DNA from: Bradyrhizobium niftali
GTDB lineage: Bacteria > Pseudomonadota > Alphaproteobacteria > Rhizobiales > Xanthobacteraceae
Assembly: GCF_004571025.1 (NCBI RefSeq)
Contig: NZ_SPQT01000005.1
Span: forward strand, 186,001-250,000
DNA length: 64,000 nt
Direction of reading: 5' to 3'
This document shows positions 63,967 to 64,000 of this stretch, in pieces. Numbering within the stretch: the stretch's first letter is position 1; every line of letters starts with the position of its first letter. The notes beneath the pieces are model-generated. The model did not search any database, was not told the origin of the DNA, and saw nothing but the letters and a program-made list of their open reading frames with translations. The position numbers were made by a program, and so were the translations under genes.

Positions 63967-64000
63967 GCCTTCACGATAGCGTAGGCGATCCAAGCTGGAG

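Overview
The window looks like a stretch of a Bradyrhizobium-type symbiosis island. It carries a near-complete rhizobial type III secretion system (T3SS) of the nol/rhc/nop type, its activator gene ttsI with a nod box upstream, several tts boxes, two nopP effector genes, a virK homologue and a sigma-54 promoter in front of a cytochrome c peroxidase. These genes lie in long, low-density intervals with many decayed coding fragments, as is typical of symbiosis islands. The species cannot be fixed from the sequence alone.

Layout. 1-3,580: an unassigned partial reading frame, a structured-RNA stretch that may be the 5' end of a group II intron, an MHS-type MFS transporter and a small secreted protein. 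3,585-5,816 (minus): a 743-residue probable effector with a variant tts box. 6,390-11,150 (minus): a four-helix membrane protein, a cytochrome P450, a divergent PanC-like protein and a pentapeptide-repeat protein. 12,043-18,660 (minus): a tight operon for a flavin-dependent monooxygenase and a peptide-type ABC importer. 19,890-26,160: an effector block holding nopP copy 1, a frameshifted repeat-containing effector, virK and nopP copy 2, with tts boxes ahead of the two nopP copies and the frameshifted gene.

T3SS core, 26,590-50,750. A nod box lies about 1.5 kb ahead of ttsI. ttsI is followed by rhcC2 (secretin body) and a CpaD-like lipoprotein gene. The minus-strand block runs nopB(nolB)-rhcJ(nolT)-nolU-rhcL(nolV)-rhcN-rhcZ-rhcQ-rhcR-rhcS-rhcT-rhcU. 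Divergent from it is rhcC1(nolW), then a frameshifted small effector-like gene, nopX and the nopC-nopA-y4yQ-two small genes-rhcV-y4yS operon. Flavonoid and NodD would act on the nod box to make TtsI. TtsI would then activate the tts boxes, giving the basal body, pilus (NopA, NopB), translocon (NopX) and effectors.

50,750-64,000: a decayed effector-like gene, a long stretch of non-coding or decayed DNA, a ferritin-like di-iron protein, a pair of M16 peptidases (one with and one without the zinc motif), two related P-loop ATPases plus a small coiled-coil protein, a Cys-rich secreted protein, and a di-haem cytochrome c peroxidase behind a clear -24/-12 promoter.

Most unusual points: RhcU lacks the NPTH autocleavage motif. 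The outer-membrane part of this T3SS (RhcC2, the CpaD-like lipoprotein, and possibly the TPR lipoprotein Y4yS) resembles a Tad pilus module. A roughly 45-residue repeat domain links two separate tts-box loci, both frameshifted. A tts box sits in a 690-bp gap between rhcS and rhcT.
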